This document shows positions 28,367-29,723 of a stretch of 29,723 nucleotides of DNA, in pieces. Below the pieces are notes generated by a model. It did not search any database, had not been told where the DNA came from, and saw only the letters and a program-made list of their open reading frames with translations. The position numbers and the translations under genes are program-made. Source of the DNA: Oscillospiraceae bacterium. GTDB taxonomy: Bacteria; Bacillota_A; Clostridia; Oscillospirales; Oscillospiraceae. The DNA lies in the NCBI GenBank assembly GCA_021771675.1, contig JAETOP010000049.1, forward strand, positions 1 through 29,723, in the 5' to 3' direction. Each line of letters starts with the position of its first letter. Positions within the stretch are counted from its first letter, which is position 1.

Positions 28367-29250
28367 CGCCTGCTGCCTCCCTCGGGCCCACGGGTCACCC
28401 GGCGAATGGCGGCGGACAGCTCCCGCACGGCCACGTCCATTCGCTCTACGGTGCCCCGGAGGTTGTAGTCAAATTCGGAGAAGTCCCGCACGCCCTTGTT
28501 GAAGGAGTCCACGGTGGAGCTGAATCCGTCCAGGGTTTTCAGCAGAGCGTCGGTAGAGTCTTTCAGGGAGGAGTCCATGGCGTTGGCGGCGGTGTTCATG
28601 CCGCCGATCATCCGCTTGACCAGCTCGGAATCGTCCTGTACCCGGTCGGTGCTCAGCCGGGGAGCGGTGCGGTGATCCAGCCACAGCTCCATCTCATTTT
28701 CCAGCTCCCGACGGATGGCTTCAGGATTGAAGATGGTGCGCAGAATGGTGAGGATGATGGAGCAGCCCACGCCGAACAGGGAGGTATAGAAGGCCACGCC
28801 CATGCCGGACAGGGCGGAGAGCAGGCCGCTGCCCATGTTGTTCAGCTCGTTCTGCCAGTCGGCGGTGCTGCCCAGAAGCGCTGACAGGGAGGATACGGAC
28901 AGGCTCAGGCCCAGGAAGGTGCCAAGCAATCCCATGGTGACGAACAGGGAGACCGCATTGCTCAAAAACCGCTCAAACATCAAATAGGTGTGCAGATTGT
29001 TGGTGATGGCGCTGCTGACAATGGCGGGGGTGTTGGTGTCCGGGCCGAAGGTTTTGTAGGCGGTGGTGAAGTCCTCCAGAGCATCGTGCAACACATGACT
29101 GCGGTAGGTGTCCCCGGTGACGGCCAGCTTGGTCTGCCGCCGGTAAGCCCGGCAAACCACCAGAAGCATGGCCAGGGAGACGGTAAACAGCGCCAGAATA
29201 ATCAAGATGACCAGCACGCTGACGGGGTGCATATTTGCGAGAAGTTTCAT
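28363..29250 (-). CDS. MotA/TolQ/ExbB-type proton-channel protein
   Basis: This 295-residue protein starts at ATG 29250 after AAGGAGG. Three membrane segments are visible: about 9-32 (VSVLVILIILALFTVSLAMLLVV), about 100-125 (LFVTMGLLGTFLGLSLSVSSL) and about 142-170 (LSALSGMGVAFYTSLFGVGCSIILTIL). The last two match the MotA/TolQ/ExbB channel core (GLLGTFLGL; GMGVAFYTSLFG). The C-terminal 100 residues are helical and polar (DSSLKDSTDALLKTLDGFSSTVDSFNKG), likely cytoplasmic. It is the first gene of a two-gene operon with the OmpA/MotB-like partner. Pairs of this kind power motility, Tol/Ton transport or Zorya-type defence; none can be assigned here. Confidence 0.8.
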   Translation of the reverse strand: MKLLANMHPVSVLVILIILALFTVSLAMLLVVCRAYRRQTKLAVTGDTYRSHVLHDALEDFTTAYKTFGPDTNTPAIVSSAITNNLHTYLMFERFLSNAVSLFVTMGLLGTFLGLSLSVSSLSALLGSTADWQNELNNMGSGLLSALSGMGVAFYTSLFGVGCSIILTILRTIFNPEAIRRELENEMELWLDHRTAPRLSTDRVQDDSELVKRMIGGMNTAANAMDSSLKDSTDALLKTLDGFSSTVDSFNKGVRDFSEFDYNLRGTVERMDVAVRELSAAIRRVTRGPEGGSRR

Positions 29251-29306
29251 AATGGGCCTCCTTCATTGCCGGGGCCTCCCTCGACAATTTTTGTGTATTC
29301 CCCACC

Positions 29307-29335
29307 ATTCTATCACGGAACCCCCGCTTCATCAA
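29307..29335 (-). promoter_or_regulatory. Probable promoter of the MotA/MotB-like operon
   Basis: TTGATG (29335-29330), 17 bases, TAGAAT (29312-29307) on the minus strand, 56 bases before the MotA-like start. Confidence 0.62.
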
Positions 29336-29416
29336 TAGCCCTAAGAAAAATCTAAGAAATTTTTCCGTCCGGGGCAACTGTTGAAAGCTTCATGTGAGTA
29401 CGTAACATTTCACCGC

Positions 29417-29482
29417 GCAGTCCCTCAGTCACGGCTACGCCGTGCCAGCTCCCCTTACACTTCGGGAGCCTTGGGCGCCGTA
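29417..29482. repeat. Dispersed composite repeat, copy right of the MotA-like gene
   Basis: CAGTCCCTCAGTCACGGCTACGCCGTGCCAGCTCCCC and ACTTCGGGAGCC (in pieces) match the element at 5925-5990, with an internal ACGGC/GCCGT hairpin. It is in ordinary chromosome, showing the family is not confined to the prophage. No gene is visible in 29336-29723. Confidence 0.75.
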
Positions 29483-29570
29483 AGCGCCAGCGCAACCAAC
29501 AGGGTAATCCATAAAATTGAAAAAAGGCCACTATTCTGCCAGATTGCTGAGTTAAACCGATAAGCACATA

Positions 29571-29606
29571 TAAAAATAAGGAGCTGCTTCTCATGAAGCA
29601 ACTCCT
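29571..29606 (-). terminator. Hairpin terminator for a leftward gene beyond the window
   Basis: AGGAGCTGCTTC and GAAGCAACTCCT pair around TCAT with one mismatch. On the minus strand the stem is followed by TTATTTTTAT, a good U-tract; the gene it would end lies to the right of the window. Confidence 0.6.
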
Positions 29607-29611
29607 ATTTC

Positions 29612-29723
29612 TTAAGGCAACACCGCACAATAGGAGCTGCGGGTTTCGGCGGATCTTTTGTACCCACTCTTCAGTTTGGAAAAAGGGAAATACACAAAGT
29701 ATTCCGCCTTTTGGGGGACTTTG
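29612..29723. repeat. GGCAACACCGCA repeat family, copy cut by right edge
   Basis: TAAGGCAACACCGCACAAT...GGAGCT...TTTCGGCGGATCTTTTG matches the inverse of 17943-18012. The following GGAAATACACAAAGTATTCC matches the centre of the repeat at 26170-26278. This copy thus links the two shorter ones as parts of one larger element. Confidence 0.75.

Noticed and set aside
27329..29250. Zorya defence system
   Set aside because: Zorya needs helicase or nuclease partners, and its ZorA carries the long tail; here the coil is in the MotB-like partner and no ZorC/ZorD-like gene is visible in the window.

Overview
The window looks like chromosome from a GC-rich Gram-positive gut Clostridia of the Oscillospiraceae/Ruminococcaceae type. 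This is inferred from the rpsF-ssb-rpsR and prmA proteins, strong GGAGG ribosome sites, TTGACA/TATAAT promoters, and the mix of ROK kinase, glucuronate isomerase and LPG-synthase-type membrane genes. The genus cannot be fixed from sequence alone. The window has two parts: a compact short-tailed (podovirus-like) prophage from 1 to about 17.9 kb, cut by the left edge, and ordinary chromosome from about 18.0 kb to the end.

Prophage, read leftward from 16.7 kb: small zinc-finger protein, TerS-like protein, large terminase, portal, Prp-family cysteine protease, scaffold, N4-gp56-type major capsid protein, a small conserved protein, head-tail adaptor, tail nozzle, a coiled-coil tail protein, a possible internal virion protein, a run of tail/adhesin genes, and the start of an endolysin. 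There is no tape measure, tail tube or sheath gene, which fits a short tail. Divergent from this run is a lysogeny pair: a repressor with two HTH domains in one chain, and an ImmA/IrrE-type metallopeptidase. Between them lies a perfect leftward promoter (TTGACA, 17 bp, TATAAT). Immediately downstream of its -10 are two GTTCACT sites exactly 10 bp apart, and a third site lies in inverse orientation near the repressor gene. No integrase or replication gene is visible; these may lie left of the window or be absent.

The most informative system is capsid maturation. The Prp protease gene lies between portal and scaffold, and both scaffold (WLQRFA) and major capsid protein (NLQYFA) start with a sequence resembling the LQ-x-FA site that Prp enzymes cut in ribosomal protein L27. 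This suggests a phage-borne Prp trims the N-termini of its own scaffold and shell.

Chromosomal part: prmA and a membrane-anchored DUF4015-type putative glycoside hydrolase; rpsF-ssb-rpsR with promoter and terminator; a small XRE/ribbon-helix-helix pair divergent from a frameshifted small gene; a ROK glucokinase behind an internally deleted flippase-like gene; uxaC; a metal-dependent amidohydrolase; and an orphan MotA/MotB-like ion-channel pair without flagellar genes.

Intergenic spaces in both parts carry the same palindromic repeats: GGGAGGC...GCCTCCC hairpins that often bracket a longer inverted repeat, a 3'-gene-end element with a GCGGCGA/TCGCCGC hairpin, and a third family beginning GGCAACACCGCA. 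They sit between genes and break no recognised gene, in prophage and host alike.
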